This document shows, one piece after another, positions 1 through 8,350 of a DNA stretch of 64,000 bases. The stretch spans positions 62,001-126,000 of the forward strand of contig JAIQEW010000002.1 of assembly GCA_020073605.1 (NCBI GenBank), in the 5' to 3' direction. How positions within the stretch are numbered: the first letter of the stretch is position 1; each line of letters starts with the position of its first letter. The position numbers and the translations under genes were made by a program. Origin of the DNA: Terriglobia bacterium (GTDB taxonomy: Bacteria > Acidobacteriota > Terriglobia > Acidiferrales > UBA7541). The notes below the pieces were generated by a model. That model was not told the origin of the DNA, did not search any database, and saw only the letters and a program-made list of their open reading frames with translations.

Positions 1-1198
1 GCGCCACCGACTGCATCTTCCTCGCCGAGCGGAAGGTCCACAGGCGGATGGGAAACAGCACCATCGTGAGCGCGAGCGTGAATACGACGATCGACCATCC
101 GTAGTTCGGCACGTAGCGGTGCATCCATTGCAGGACGAGCAGCAGCGGCTTCGCGATTACGCCGAACCATCCGAACTGCACCAGCTCCTCGAGCGACGGC
201 CGCACCTTGCCGAGCAGCGCCAGGTCCTTCGGCCCCACGTACACGCGCACCTTCAGAGTTTCCGGGTGCGCCGCGCCGGCAGCCATCTCCGCTTCGGGCT
301 CGCTCGAGGTCTGGCTGTCGGTCGTGACGTTGTGATACTGCGTCCAGTGCCAGAGCGACATGTCGGTGCCGTCGGGAATGAACGCCGCGGTGAAAAACTG
401 GTCCTCGATGCCGGTGAACACCATTGGGCCGGCCAGTTGCGCCGGCTGGCTCTGATTGCCGGAGACGCCGAGCTTCTTGTATTGCAGCAGGCTCAGGCTG
501 TCGCCCTGCTTGTAGAAGACGTTGACGAGCTGCGAGGCCTTGTAAACGGCCTTGTCGCCGAATCCGCCGCGCCAGGCAATGGCGGGAGCAAGCGGCTTGC
601 CGTCGAGCGTGGCCGAAACCTCGATCGAAACCTCGTAGTCCTCTTTGAATTTCAGTTTCTTCGTGACGTCGAGATGGCCATCGCTCCAGTGGAACGTTAC
701 TTCGGCCGGGGCGGTGAGATCTCCACCGGCGGGTGTGACGTCGTAGAGTCCCGCATTGGCCTGTTCCTGCAACTGCGCGTCGGCAAGCGCCAGCGACATC
801 GGCCAGCCGAGCTGCCTGGAGGAATCGGCGTTGACGAGATCGAGCGGATGGGGCGGCTTCTGGTCGTCAAGATGCTTCTTCAGCTTCCAGCTTCGCACCA
901 CGCCGCCGCGATTTGAGAGCTCGACGCGATAGAGCGAGCTTTCCACCACGATGGTTTTTTCAGCGGAAGCCTCGACCACGACGATCTTGGCGGGGGCGGC
1001 CGCGGTAGCGGCGACCGGTTGTCCTGAGCTCGGGCCAGAAGCTTGCGCGGGGCCTGCGGTTTGCGCCGTGGATGTCTGCGACGCGGGTTGGCCAGCCTTT
1101 TGGGGTGGCGGGGCAGGAGGCTGGAAGAAACGCAGCCAGACAACCGTGATCACGATTACCAACGCGACGAAAACGATGCCGCGTACTGTGTCGGACAT
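1..1198 (-). CDS. yidC: Membrane protein insertase YidC, N-terminal part (runs off window)
   Basis: Inserts and folds inner-membrane proteins, with or without SecYEG. 399 codons are visible; the gene continues past base 1. The start ATG is at 1198. The protein opens with one membrane segment (MSDTVRGIVFVALVIVITV), then an Ala/Pro/Gln-rich linker, then a large beta-rich periplasmic P1 domain as in Gram-negative YidC. The last visible part, NYGWSIVVFTLALTMVLFPI followed by a basic RLW, is the first segment of the conserved insertase core. It follows yidD by 5 bases, and the order rpmH-rnpA-yidD-yidC is the classical conserved cluster. The catalytic core and C-terminus lie outside, so completeness cannot be judged. 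The Shine-Dalgarno in front of the ATG is weak (GAAAGAA), consistent with coupling to yidD. Confidence 0.95.
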   Translation of the reverse strand, partial: MSDTVRGIVFVALVIVITVVWLRFFQPPAPPPQKAGQPASQTSTAQTAGPAQASGPSSGQPVAATAAAPAKIVVVEASAEKTIVVESSLYRVELSNRGGVVRSWKLKKHLDDQKPPHPLDLVNADSSRQLGWPMSLALADAQLQEQANAGLYDVTPAGGDLTAPAEVTFHWSDGHLDVTKKLKFKEDYEVSIEVSATLDGKPLAPAIAWRGGFGDKAVYKASQLVNVFYKQGDSLSLLQYKKLGVSGNQSQPAQLAGPMVFTGIEDQFFTAAFIPDGTDMSLWHWTQYHNVTTDSQTSSEPEAEMAAGAAHPETLKVRVYVGPKDLALLGKVRPSLEELVQFGWFGVIAKPLLLVLQWMHRYVPNYGWSIVVFTLALTMVLFPIRLWTFRSARKMQSVA

Positions 1199-1203
1199 TT
1201 CTT

Positions 1204-1596
1204 TCACTGCGCCTCACCATGAGTCCGCCCGAGGCGGACGAAGGGTTCACCCGGCAGCATTTCCGGCACGAGATCGACTCCGCCGCGCGTAAATGGATGG
1301 CAGCGCAGCAGCCGCTTTGCGGCGAGAAGGAGGCCGTGCCGCGCGCCATGCCGTGCGATCGCTTCCTGCGCGTAATTCGAGCACGAGGGATAGAACTTGC
1401 ACGTGCCCCCGAAAAACGGCGAAAGGAACACGATGTAGAAACGGACGAAGGCGAGCAGCAGCGCCGCAGGCAGCGATCTCGACCGGGAAACTACGTGGCC
1501 GGCTTCTCGCGGGGAAGCAGCTTCAGCAATTCCTGCGTGAGCGCTGAAAATTCCGCCGTGGCCGCCGAGCTGCGCGGATGAATCACGATGTCCCAT
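1204..1596 (-). CDS. yidD: Membrane protein insertion efficiency factor YidD
   Basis: Small inner-membrane-associated protein that assists YidC. The family core is clear: FVRFYIVFLSPFFGG, then CKFYPSCSNYA with its paired cysteines, an EAIARHG helix, and RCHPFTRGGVD near the end. Family members are usually about 70-90 residues. Here the only ordinary in-frame start codon is the ATG at 1596, giving 130 residues and a 106-base overlap with the end of rnpA. The expected start region (about codon 36) has only GTA, GTT and CTG codons. Either this protein carries a 40-residue N-terminal extension or it uses a rare start. Function is secure, the start is not. It is cotranscribed with rnpA and yidC. 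Confidence 0.85.
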   Translation of the reverse strand: MGHRDSSAQLGGHGGIFSAHAGIAEAASPREAGHVVSRSRSLPAALLLAFVRFYIVFLSPFFGGTCKFYPSCSNYAQEAIARHGARHGLLLAAKRLLRCHPFTRGGVDLVPEMLPGEPFVRLGRTHGEAQ

Positions 1597-1904
1597 CCCG
1601 GGGCGATCTCCTGTCGGTGCAGTCTGACAATTTCGCGGAGCCGGCGGCGTATGCGGTTGCGCCGGACCGCGCTGCCCAGCGCCTTTTTGATGCTCCAGCC
1701 GAACCGGCTGAGACCGAGGCTATTGGGGCGAACGAAAATTGTGAACTCGCGGCCCGCCCGCCGCCGGCCGTCGCGATACACCGCGTCGTATTCGGCGCGG
1801 CGCACCAGGCGGCAGTCGCGGGGAAATCCGAGCCCCGGCGCATCAGACGCGCGTGAGACTGTGGCGTCCTTTCTTGCGGCGTTGCGCAAGGACCTTGCGT
1901 CCAC
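1491..1904 (-). CDS. rnpA: Ribonuclease P protein component
   Basis: Protein subunit of RNase P, which with the rnpB RNA trims tRNA 5' leaders. The family pattern is present: [20 protein letters not shown] at the N-terminus, then the RNR-type basic motif [16 protein letters not shown], then GWDIVIHPR. The only usable ATG in frame is at 1904, inside rpmH, so rnpA overlaps rpmH by 62 bases in another frame and carries about 25 extra N-terminal residues. The later GTG would remove conserved FPRDCRL. Extensive rpmH/rnpA overlap is known from Thermus, so the arrangement is credible. The 3' end overlaps yidD. Confidence 0.9.
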   Translation of the reverse strand: MDARSLRNAARKDATVSRASDAPGLGFPRDCRLVRRAEYDAVYRDGRRRAGREFTIFVRPNSLGLSRFGWSIKKALGSAVRRNRIRRRLREIVRLHRQEIAPGWDIVIHPRSSAATAEFSALTQELLKLLPREKPAT

Positions 1905-1983
1905 CCGGGTTCTTCATGCGTGCGCGGAAGCCGTGTTTCTTGTGACGGCGGCGCACATGCGGCTGAAAGGTGCGTTTCGGCAA
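1843..1983 (-). CDS. rpmH: 50S ribosomal protein L34
   Basis: 46-residue ribosomal protein with the family pattern [20 protein letters not shown] followed by a [14 protein letters not shown] tail. The start is TTG at 1983 (LPKRTFQP), preceded by a good Shine-Dalgarno (AGGAGA) at about 7 bases. The stop is TGA at 1845-1843. It is first gene of the rpmH-rnpA-yidD-yidC operon, with a strong sigma70-type promoter about 90 bases upstream. The rnpA ATG lies inside the gene. In many bacteria dnaA is the divergent neighbour; here it is not, so this is not obviously the replication origin. Confidence 0.95.
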   Translation of the reverse strand: MPKRTFQPHVRRRHKKHGFRARMKNPGGRKVLAQRRKKGRHSLTRV

Positions 1984-2066
1984 CGATCTATCTCCTCTGC
2001 TGGTTGGCCTTTGTCAGCGGCGGACTGCCCTATCGGATGCGCTTCGCGGCCTCAAGCGAATTACGT

Positions 2067-2095
2067 AGTGTATGCGACTGCCGCAGCACGGTCAA
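2067..2095 (-). promoter_or_regulatory. rpmH operon promoter
   Basis: On the minus strand, TTGACC (2095-2090) and TACACT (2072-2067) are separated by 17 bases, close to the sigma70 consensus. The predicted transcript starts near 2060 and reads rpmH-rnpA-yidD-yidC after a leader of roughly 75 bases. Confidence 0.75.
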
Positions 2096-2156
2096 GGAAG
2101 CCCCGCGAGCCCGGCCGGCGCGTGAGGGAGGGATATTCGCTAGTCACGATCGAGGA

Positions 2157-2585
2157 TCAAACGCCGGTCGCGCCAAACGCCTTCTTCACGTGCGGCTGGA
2201 AGAGATAAACGAGAACCCAGACGTCGAGCCCCAGAACTACGGCTCGCCAGAGGAGAAACATGATGTGGAAGCTCATCAGGGGACCGAGGATGCCGAAACC
2301 ATTGACGAGCAGGCCCAGACCCGCCAGCACGATCGTCAGGATGCGCGCCCATTCCTGGAGCTTCCACAATCCCAGGCCGGCGACCAGATAAAGAGCCGCC
2401 AGACCCAGGCACACGACGCCGAGAATCGCGCTGCCCATCCCCGCCATCATTCCGAATCGCGGGAAGGCGCCCATGCTCGACATCATTGCGCCTCCAAGGA
2501 GGAACATGAGGCCGACCAGCGCCGCACATCCCGTTGCGATGAAGGCCAGGATAGCGAGAATCGTTACTCCGGTGGGACGTTCCAT
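2157..2585 (-). CDS. Small integral membrane protein of unknown function
   Basis: 142-residue protein, MERPTGVTILAILAFIATG at the start, with about four hydrophobic helices and a Met/Gly-rich stretch between the first two. The ATG at 2585 follows a perfect GGAGGT ribosome site, so this start is chosen over longer frames that read into the upstream region. The pattern 'short charged N-terminus, PTGVTILAILAFI, then LGLAALYLVAGLGLWKLQEWAR' resembles conserved uncharacterised membrane proteins common in Acidobacteriota. No catalytic motif is visible. It is divergently arranged with the homoserine dehydrogenase gene, and about 60 bases separate its stop from the rpmH promoter. Confidence 0.75.
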   Translation of the reverse strand: MERPTGVTILAILAFIATGCAALVGLMFLLGGAMMSSMGAFPRFGMMAGMGSAILGVVCLGLAALYLVAGLGLWKLQEWARILTIVLAGLGLLVNGFGILGPLMSFHIMFLLWRAVVLGLDVWVLVYLFQPHVKKAFGATGV

Positions 2586-2803
2586 CAGACCTCCTGCTCC
2601 GGGGAAATGCGAATGGCGCCCGTCGAGCCCTGTCAGAGCCGCCCATCGATGATAAGAACAAATCCAAGCAATAGCGAGCCTTTCCGCTGCCGGTCCTCTC
2701 CCAGCTTTGATACGATGTGTGCTCGTCCATGCGGGCGCGCGTCCGCCGGGATTTTTCGGGATAGCACGTAAGAAATCGACATTCGGAACGAGGGGATCGG
2801 CCG

Positions 2804-4144
2804 TTGGTGAAATCGCGTTCGACCAAGACGAAGAAGCCTGCGAAGAAACCCGCCGCGAAAAAAGCCGTAAGCGCCGGCGCGAAGTTGAAGATCGCGCTCG
2901 TGGGTTTCGGCACTGTGGGCCGCTCCGTGGCGAAGATTTTGTGCCAGGATACAAACGGCCCGCTGCTGCTCACGCACATTTGCAATCGCAGGATCAAGAA
3001 GAAGAAGGACGCGTCGCTGCCCAAGCACATCCGCTGGACGGAAAACTTCGACGACGTGCTCGCGTCGGATGCCGATGTCGTCGTGGAGCTGATCGGCGGC
3101 CTCCAGCCCGCGGGCGACTGGGTGCGCAAGGCGCTGCGCGTCGGCAAGTCCGTCGTCACCGCCAACAAACTGCTGATCTCCGAAGCCGGCCCCGAGCTGC
3201 TCGACCTGGCGCGAAAAATGGGCAAGCGGCTCGAATTCGGCGCATCCGTCGCCGGAGGCATCCCGGCCATCATCGGCATTCAGGAAGGCCTCGCCGGCGA
3301 CCGCCTCTACAAAATCGCGGGGATTCTGAACGGCACGTGCAATTTCATCCTCACGAAAATGGAGAAGGACGGCACCAGCTTCGACGCCGCCCTCAAGGAA
3401 GCGCAGGCGCTTGGCTACGCGGAAGCCAATCCGAGCGCCGACGTGGACGGCCTCGACGCGCGCGCGAAGCTCGTGATCCTGATACAGGCGGGGCTGCGCC
3501 TGCGCGTCCGCAGCGAGCAGATTTTGTGCCGTTCGATTTCCTCGATTGCGGCCGTCGATTTCATGTACGCCAGCAGCCTCGATTCCACGATCCGCCAGAT
3601 TTCACTTGCGCAGAAGGAAACAAACAAGACCGTGCGCCTCGCCGCCGCCGTCCAGCCCGCGCTGATTCCCGCGGCTTCGTTGATGGCTCACGCGCAGGGG
3701 AGCCAGAATATTGTCACGGCCACGGGCGAATTCGGCGGGAAAACGATGTTTTCCGGATACGGGGCGGGCGGCGATCCCACGGCCGTTGCCGTGATCTCCG
3801 ATTTGTACGCGATCGCTCGCAGCACCGGCGCCTCCGCCGAAGCGCTTCCGGGCACCGCTGAGGTTCCCGATTCGGTGAGCGGCGATTTCACCGTGCCGCA
3901 CTATCTCCGCTTCATCGTGCGCGACCGGCCCGGCATCGTCGCCGCGCTCGCCACGATTCTGGCGAAATACGACATCAGCATCGATGCGCTCCTGCAGAAG
4001 CCGGGCTTTCCCCACTCCGCGCTTTCGTTCGTGATGACGCTCGAGGCCTGCGACAGCGCCGTGCTGAATCGCGCACTCGAGGAAATCGGCCGCCTCGATT
4101 TTCACGTCGAGCCGCCGCTCTGCCTTCCGATTTTTCTCGACTAA
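2804..4144 (+). CDS. hom: Homoserine dehydrogenase with C-terminal ACT domain
   Basis: Reduces aspartate semialdehyde to homoserine with NAD(P)H, the branch step to threonine and methionine. The Rossmann motif VGFGTVGRSVAKIL comes after a 30-residue Lys/Ala-rich tail. VVELIGG, VTANKLLIS, FGASVAGGIPAI, ILNGTCNFIL and ALGYAEANPSADVDGLDA are the family landmarks. The last about 85 residues (YLRFIVRDRPGIVAALATIL onward) form an ACT domain expected to bind threonine for feedback control. Start is TTG at 2804 or GTG at 2807. The N-terminal basic tail (KSRSTKTKKPAKKPAAKKA) is unusual for the family and looks like a histone-H1-type tail. No aspartokinase fusion is present. It stands alone between divergent and unrelated neighbours. 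Confidence 0.93.
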   Translation: MVKSRSTKTKKPAKKPAAKKAVSAGAKLKIALVGFGTVGRSVAKILCQDTNGPLLLTHICNRRIKKKKDASLPKHIRWTENFDDVLASDADVVVELIGGLQPAGDWVRKALRVGKSVVTANKLLISEAGPELLDLARKMGKRLEFGASVAGGIPAIIGIQEGLAGDRLYKIAGILNGTCNFILTKMEKDGTSFDAALKEAQALGYAEANPSADVDGLDARAKLVILIQAGLRLRVRSEQILCRSISSIAAVDFMYASSLDSTIRQISLAQKETNKTVRLAAAVQPALIPAASLMAHAQGSQNIVTATGEFGGKTMFSGYGAGGDPTAVAVISDLYAIARSTGASAEALPGTAEVPDSVSGDFTVPHYLRFIVRDRPGIVAALATILAKYDISIDALLQKPGFPHSALSFVMTLEACDSAVLNRALEEIGRLDFHVEPPLCLPIFLD

Positions 4145-4171
4145 TCGAGCGGTCCTTCGCTCTATAAGCCA

Positions 4172-4198
4172 TTGACAAGCATCTGGCCCTACTATACT
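4172..4198 (+). promoter_or_regulatory. Promoter of the alpha/beta hydrolase gene
   Basis: TTGACA (4172-4177) and TATACT (4193-4198) are both near-perfect hexamers, but the spacer is 15 bases, shorter than the optimal 17. A TACTTT reading gives 17. The leader to the ATG at 4244 is about 40 bases and ends in AGGAGGAAAG. Confidence 0.55.
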
Positions 4199-4243
4199 TT
4201 TGCGGGACCATTTACCATCCGGTTATCATCACCAGGAGGAAAG

Positions 4244-5806
4244 ATGGCTGCGGCGATCAATCCGGCTCCCCCGCTGCGCTTGCGAAGCGCGCGCCAGGCC
4301 TTGCTCGTCATTCACGGCATCGGAGAACAGAATCCGTACGAGACGCTCGACAGTTTCGCGCGCGGCGTCTTCACCCATGTGACGGCGACGCGCGGCTTGA
4401 ACGCCAAGCTCTGCCCCATCGAGATCGCTCGCAAGGAATGGACGCAGGTCGGCATGCGGATCGGCATCTTCGCTCGCGGGCGCGCTTTGCCTCTTTGCCC
4501 GTCGAAGGACGCTCCCGTCCCGCAGGCAGACCAGCCCGACTCCTATGTTGATCTCTTCGAGTATTACTGGGCGCCGGAAACAGAGGACAAGCTCAGCGCC
4601 ACGAACACGCTGAAGTGGGTGCTGAAGACCGACTTCACGCCGCTGCGATATTTCGCCGACAACCTCCAGGAGATGCTCGGCGTCTACGGGATGAACGTGC
4701 GCCAGGCGATCGGGAAGGCGCTCGCGATCTACGGGCGCGAACTACTGCGCGTGTTCGGTCTTTACATCTCTCTAGGCGTTGGCGCGGCGCTGCTGCTGGC
4801 GTGGCTTTCGAAACCGCATACATGGGGCACGGCGCTGAAGACTATCGCGGCGGGCCTGCTGCCGTTCCTTACCCCAACGCACTCCATCATTCTGTTCTTC
4901 TACTTTAGCTTTCTGCTGTTGGCGTGGTTCTTTGCGCAGTCGCTCGTCGAGCTGTACGGGCATCGGGGCCCGTCGTTCCAATCGAAGCCGGAAAAGATCT
5001 GGCTGGCGCTGGATGTGGTTCTGGGCCTGGCGTTTCTCGCGCTGGGGGTTTGGCTCGACCGCCGCGGAGGCAGCCACATGTTGTGGCACGCATGGCAGGC
5101 CGTCTCGCAAAGCGGCCACTGGCAGCCGCTCATGGGCGCGGCCATCTTCGCGGCCGTTTCCTACGCGCTCACGGCGTACGTCGCCGACGTGGCCGTGTAC
5201 GTGAACACTGACGCGAAATCGAAGGATTTTCAGGCGCGCAGCGCGATTCTCAAAGGCTCCACCGCCGCGCTGAAAGCGCTTCTCGCAAGCGGCTCCTACG
5301 ACCGCGTGATCCTGGCCGGGCACTCGCTCGGCAGCGTGATCGCCTACGACACGGTCAACGAGCTGCTCGCGCAATACAACGCCGATCCCGGCCCCGCGGG
5401 CGATCGCCCCGATCCTGCGCTGACGCTAGGGCAGCTTCAGTCGCTCAAGGGTCTACTCACGTTCGGCTCGCCGCTCGACAAGGTCTACTACTTTTTCCGC
5501 GAGCACGTGAAGCGCGACCAGGCGATCCGCGCGCAGATTCTCTCCATGCTGCATTCCTTCCGCAGGGCGCCATCGGGGCGCGACTACGGCAAGTTCGACT
5601 TCAACTATTCCTTCCGCCAGCTCGACGGCGCCGATCCGCTCGTGTGGGTCAACGCGTGGTCGCGCATGGATCCCGTCAGCGGCGAGCTGAAATTCTACCT
5701 GCCGGACGACCAGCGGCAATTCAACTACGCCGTGCCGGTCCTCGCGCACCTGAGCTACTGGGGCGATCCCGCCTTCTACGAATATTTCGGCGCGCAGCTT
5801 CTGTAG
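4244..5806 (+). CDS. Alpha/beta-hydrolase with inserted transmembrane segments
   Basis: 520-residue predicted serine hydrolase. The N-terminus carries the oxyanion-type HGIGEQNP motif (residues 24-31). The nucleophile elbow GHSLGS is far away at 359-364, followed by GSPLDKVYYFF near 407. Between them are about four hydrophobic helices (approx. 171-190, 212-231, 252-272, 297-320), so the hydrolase fold appears split by a membrane domain, or its ends face the same side of the inner membrane. ATG at 4244 is chosen because AGGAGGAAAG lies just upstream; an in-frame ATG at 4172 would overlap the promoter. Substrate is unknown (ester or lipid likely by fold). The 3' end is 7 bases from the convergent NmrA gene. 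Confidence 0.75.
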   Translation: MAAAINPAPPLRLRSARQALLVIHGIGEQNPYETLDSFARGVFTHVTATRGLNAKLCPIEIARKEWTQVGMRIGIFARGRALPLCPSKDAPVPQADQPDSYVDLFEYYWAPETEDKLSATNTLKWVLKTDFTPLRYFADNLQEMLGVYGMNVRQAIGKALAIYGRELLRVFGLYISLGVGAALLLAWLSKPHTWGTALKTIAAGLLPFLTPTHSIILFFYFSFLLLAWFFAQSLVELYGHRGPSFQSKPEKIWLALDVVLGLAFLALGVWLDRRGGSHMLWHAWQAVSQSGHWQPLMGAAIFAAVSYALTAYVADVAVYVNTDAKSKDFQARSAILKGSTAALKALLASGSYDRVILAGHSLGSVIAYDTVNELLAQYNADPGPAGDRPDPALTLGQLQSLKGLLTFGSPLDKVYYFFREHVKRDQAIRAQILSMLHSFRRAPSGRDYGKFDFNYSFRQLDGADPLVWVNAWSRMDPVSGELKFYLPDDQRQFNYAVPVLAHLSYWGDPAFYEYFGAQLL

Positions 5807-5813
5807 CTCGCCT

Positions 5814-6716
5814 TCAGGCCGCGGCCGGCTTGCCCTTGAACTGCGGAACGAACACCTTCTCCACGAACGTCTCGAACGAAGTCGGCATGGTGTTCTCCGC
5901 GGAGCGCGGCTCGAGCGCCGCCATGTGACCCGAATTCAGCGCCTCAGCCATCGCGAGGATTAGGTTCGCGGTGTCGAGCGAGACTCCCATTTGGATCAGC
6001 GAAGCGCGGATTTGATCGTCGGGCAGGCGCGTGTAGGAAAGTTGCGGCCGGCCGATTGCCCTGCCGATGATCCCGGCAACCTCGGCCATGCTGATGTTGC
6101 GCACGCCCAGCAGCTCGCGGGTCGATTGGCCGGTGAAGTCGAGCCGGAGCAGCGCATCCGCCGCGCAAGCGCCGATATCCTGCGTGGCGATCATCGGCAA
6201 CTCGAGCTCGCCGCGCAGCGGTCCCGCCGTCACGCCCATCACCTTGATAATCCCGATCTGCGCGAGCGTGTTTTCCATGAAATAGCCGGCCCGCAGGTGC
6301 AGCGCGTGCAGCCCGGTGATTTGGCCCAGCTTTGTCTCGAGGTAGCGCAGCCCGACGACGGGGCCGGTTCCTTCGAACTTGTCCGCGCCGAAGCTGCTGA
6401 GCGTGACCACGTGCCTCACGCGCGCCGCATCGAGCGCCGCCGCAACCGCGTCCGTGATCTGATTCTGGTGCGCGCGATAGTTGTCGCTGGCCATGTCCGG
6501 AGGAATCATCACGTACACGCCGCGCGCTCCCTCGAATGCCTTTGCCAGCGCCGCGCGGTTTGTGAGATCGCACACGAACGGCTCGGCCCCCTGCGCCACA
6601 ATCCGTTGCAGGCGCTCGCCGCTCCTGCCGATCGCCCGGACCTTTTGCCCTCTGGCCAGCAATTTTTCCGCAACCACATGGCCGCTGTTTCCCGTGGCCC
6701 CTGTAACGACGTACAT
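5814..6716 (-). CDS. NmrA-type NAD(P)-binding reductase (atypical SDR)
   Basis: 300-residue protein. It begins with the glycine-rich dinucleotide motif VTGATGNSGHVVAEKLLARG and continues with a basic RAIGRSGERL that would suit NADPH, then CDLTNRAALAKAFEGARGVY, typical of NmrA/QOR2-like proteins. There is no canonical YxxxK catalytic pair, as usual in this subfamily, so it may act as a redox sensor or as a quinone/azo reductase. The start ATG at 6716 has GGAGG about 7 bases upstream. Convergent with the hydrolase gene; divergent from ffh with a 293-base spacer that holds the ffh promoter. Confidence 0.85.
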   Translation of the reverse strand: MYVVTGATGNSGHVVAEKLLARGQKVRAIGRSGERLQRIVAQGAEPFVCDLTNRAALAKAFEGARGVYVMIPPDMASDNYRAHQNQITDAVAAALDAARVRHVVTLSSFGADKFEGTGPVVGLRYLETKLGQITGLHALHLRAGYFMENTLAQIGIIKVMGVTAGPLRGELELPMIATQDIGACAADALLRLDFTGQSTRELLGVRNISMAEVAGIIGRAIGRPQLSYTRLPDDQIRASLIQMGVSLDTANLILAMAEALNSGHMAALEPRSAENTMPTSFETFVEKVFVPQFKGKPAAA

Positions 6717-6969
6717 GGCAGCCTCCTTTTGTGCTGAAGGTGGATATTCGCTTCTGGGCCGGTGATTATCGGATGTGCGTTGCGGCCGATGGATTCATCC
6801 CAGGCGGCGCGGACAATCGGCGGCGCTTCGCTCGCGATTGGGCCGGTAGTGGTCTCGCCGAGGGCACGGAGGATGGCGCGACCAGCGCCATCTTGGCCCC
6901 ACGCCCCCGCGCAGTCAAGTACGCGCTATGACTCGCGACGATGTCGGGTCGACTGGCGCGCAAGCATGT

Positions 6970-6998
6970 TTGACCGTCTTCCCCCCGTCCCATAGAAT
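6970..6998 (+). promoter_or_regulatory. ffh promoter
   Basis: TTGACC (6970-6975), 17-base spacer, TAGAAT (6993-6998). Transcription should start about 7004-7005, only about 5 bases before the ffh ATG at 7010. No Shine-Dalgarno lies between, so the mRNA is leaderless or nearly so. The rest of the 293-base spacer 6717-6969 shows nothing recognisable. Confidence 0.75.
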
Positions 6999-7009
6999 GA
7001 AAAGTCGAA

Positions 7010-8350
7010 ATGTTTGAAACCCTCACAGAGAAGCTGCAGCGCACATTCAAGAACCTGCGCGGGCAGGGGAAGCTCACCGCGGAACACCTGGACGCGGCGT
7101 TGGGCGAAATCCGCGACGCGCTGCTCGAAGGCGACGTCAACATCGGCGTGGCGGATGAGTTCATCGCGCACGTCCGCGAGAAGGCGCTCGGCTCGGAAGT
7201 TCTGCTGCAGCTTTCGCCGGATCAGCAAGTTGTGAAAATCGTGCGCGACGAGCTGGCCGAGCTGCTCGGGCGCGAGGCGAAGCCGCAATATTCGTCGCGG
7301 CCGCCGTCGGTGTGGCTGATTTGCGGCCTGCAAGGCTCGGGCAAGACGACATCGACGGGAAAGCTCGGCAAATGGCTCGCGGAGCACGGGCACCGTCCGA
7401 TCGTGGTTTCGACGGACGTCTATCGCCCCGCGGCGCGCGAACAACTGGCGCAGGTGGCGAAGGCGACGGGCACGCCATGCTGGCCCGGCGCGGGCACGGA
7501 CAAGCCGCTCGAAATCGTGCGCGGAGCAACTCGCGAGGCAAAACTCTCGGCGTGCGACGTGATTCTGGTCGATACGGCGGGGCGGCTGCACATCGACGAC
7601 GATCTGATGGAAGAGCTTTCCATGCTGAAGCGGGAGCTCAACCCCGCGGAGATTCTGTTCGTCGCGGACGCGATGATCGGGCAGGACGCGGTGCGGTCGG
7701 CGGGGGAGTTTCACAAGCGGTTGGGCGTGACCGGCATCATCCTGACGAAGATGGACGGCGACGCGCGCGGCGGCGCGGCGCTTTCAATCCGCAAGGTGAC
7801 GGGCGCGCCGGTGAAGTTCGTCGGCGTGGGCGAGAAATACGACGCGCTCGAGCCGTTCGTCCCCGACCGGATCGTCGGGCGGATTCTGGGGATGGGCGAC
7901 GTCCTCGGGCTGATCGAGAAGGCGCAGAAGACGGTCAATGAGAAACAGGCGCGCGAGCTCGAACGCAAGATGCGGGAAAACGAGTTCACGCTGGAGGATT
8001 TCCGCGACCAGCTCCAGCAGATCCGCAAGATGGGGTCGATCGAGCAGTTGATGGGGATGCTGCCGAAGGTGGGGCCGTTCGCGAAGCTGCCGAAGGATGC
8101 GTCGATCAACGAGAAGCAGTTGAAGTCGATCGAGGCGATCATCAATTCGATGACGGCCGCCGAGCGGGCCAACGACAACCTGATCGACGGCAAGCGCCGC
8201 AAGCGCATCGCGCGCGGCAGCGGCACGTCCGTGCAGGAAGTGAATCAGGTGCTCAAGCAGTACGCGGACATGCGCCGGATGATGAAGCAGTACGGCAGCA
8301 TGGCGAAAATGAAGATGCGCGGGATCGGCAAGCTGGCGGGGCTCAAGTGA
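7010..8350 (+). CDS. ffh: Signal recognition particle protein Ffh
   Basis: SRP54-type GTPase that binds signal sequences of nascent membrane proteins and hands ribosomes to FtsY. 446 residues, the usual length. It has an N domain (EKLQRTFKNLRGQGKLT), the G1 motif GLQGSGKTTSTGKL (about 106-119), DTAGR (about 187) and TKMDGDARGG (about 245). It ends with the methionine-rich M domain (IRKMGSIEQLMGMLPKVG, then MMKQYGSMAKMKMRGIGKL). Translation probably starts from a nearly leaderless mRNA. It heads the conserved ffh-rpsP-khpA-rimM-trmD-rplS block, although a minus-strand acetyltransferase gene lies between ffh and rpsP. The last 8 bases overlap that convergent gene. Confidence 0.97.
   Translation: MFETLTEKLQRTFKNLRGQGKLTAEHLDAALGEIRDALLEGDVNIGVADEFIAHVREKALGSEVLLQLSPDQQVVKIVRDELAELLGREAKPQYSSRPPSVWLICGLQGSGKTTSTGKLGKWLAEHGHRPIVVSTDVYRPAAREQLAQVAKATGTPCWPGAGTDKPLEIVRGATREAKLSACDVILVDTAGRLHIDDDLMEELSMLKRELNPAEILFVADAMIGQDAVRSAGEFHKRLGVTGIILTKMDGDARGGAALSIRKVTGAPVKFVGVGEKYDALEPFVPDRIVGRILGMGDVLGLIEKAQKTVNEKQARELERKMRENEFTLEDFRDQLQQIRKMGSIEQLMGMLPKVGPFAKLPKDASINEKQLKSIEAIINSMTAAERANDNLIDGKRRKRIARGSGTSVQEVNQVLKQYADMRRMMKQYGSMAKMKMRGIGKLAGLK

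Noticed and set aside
1984-2156. oriC/dnaA next to rpmH
   Set aside because: No dnaA gene and no cluster of DnaA boxes is present; the neighbour is a small membrane protein gene.
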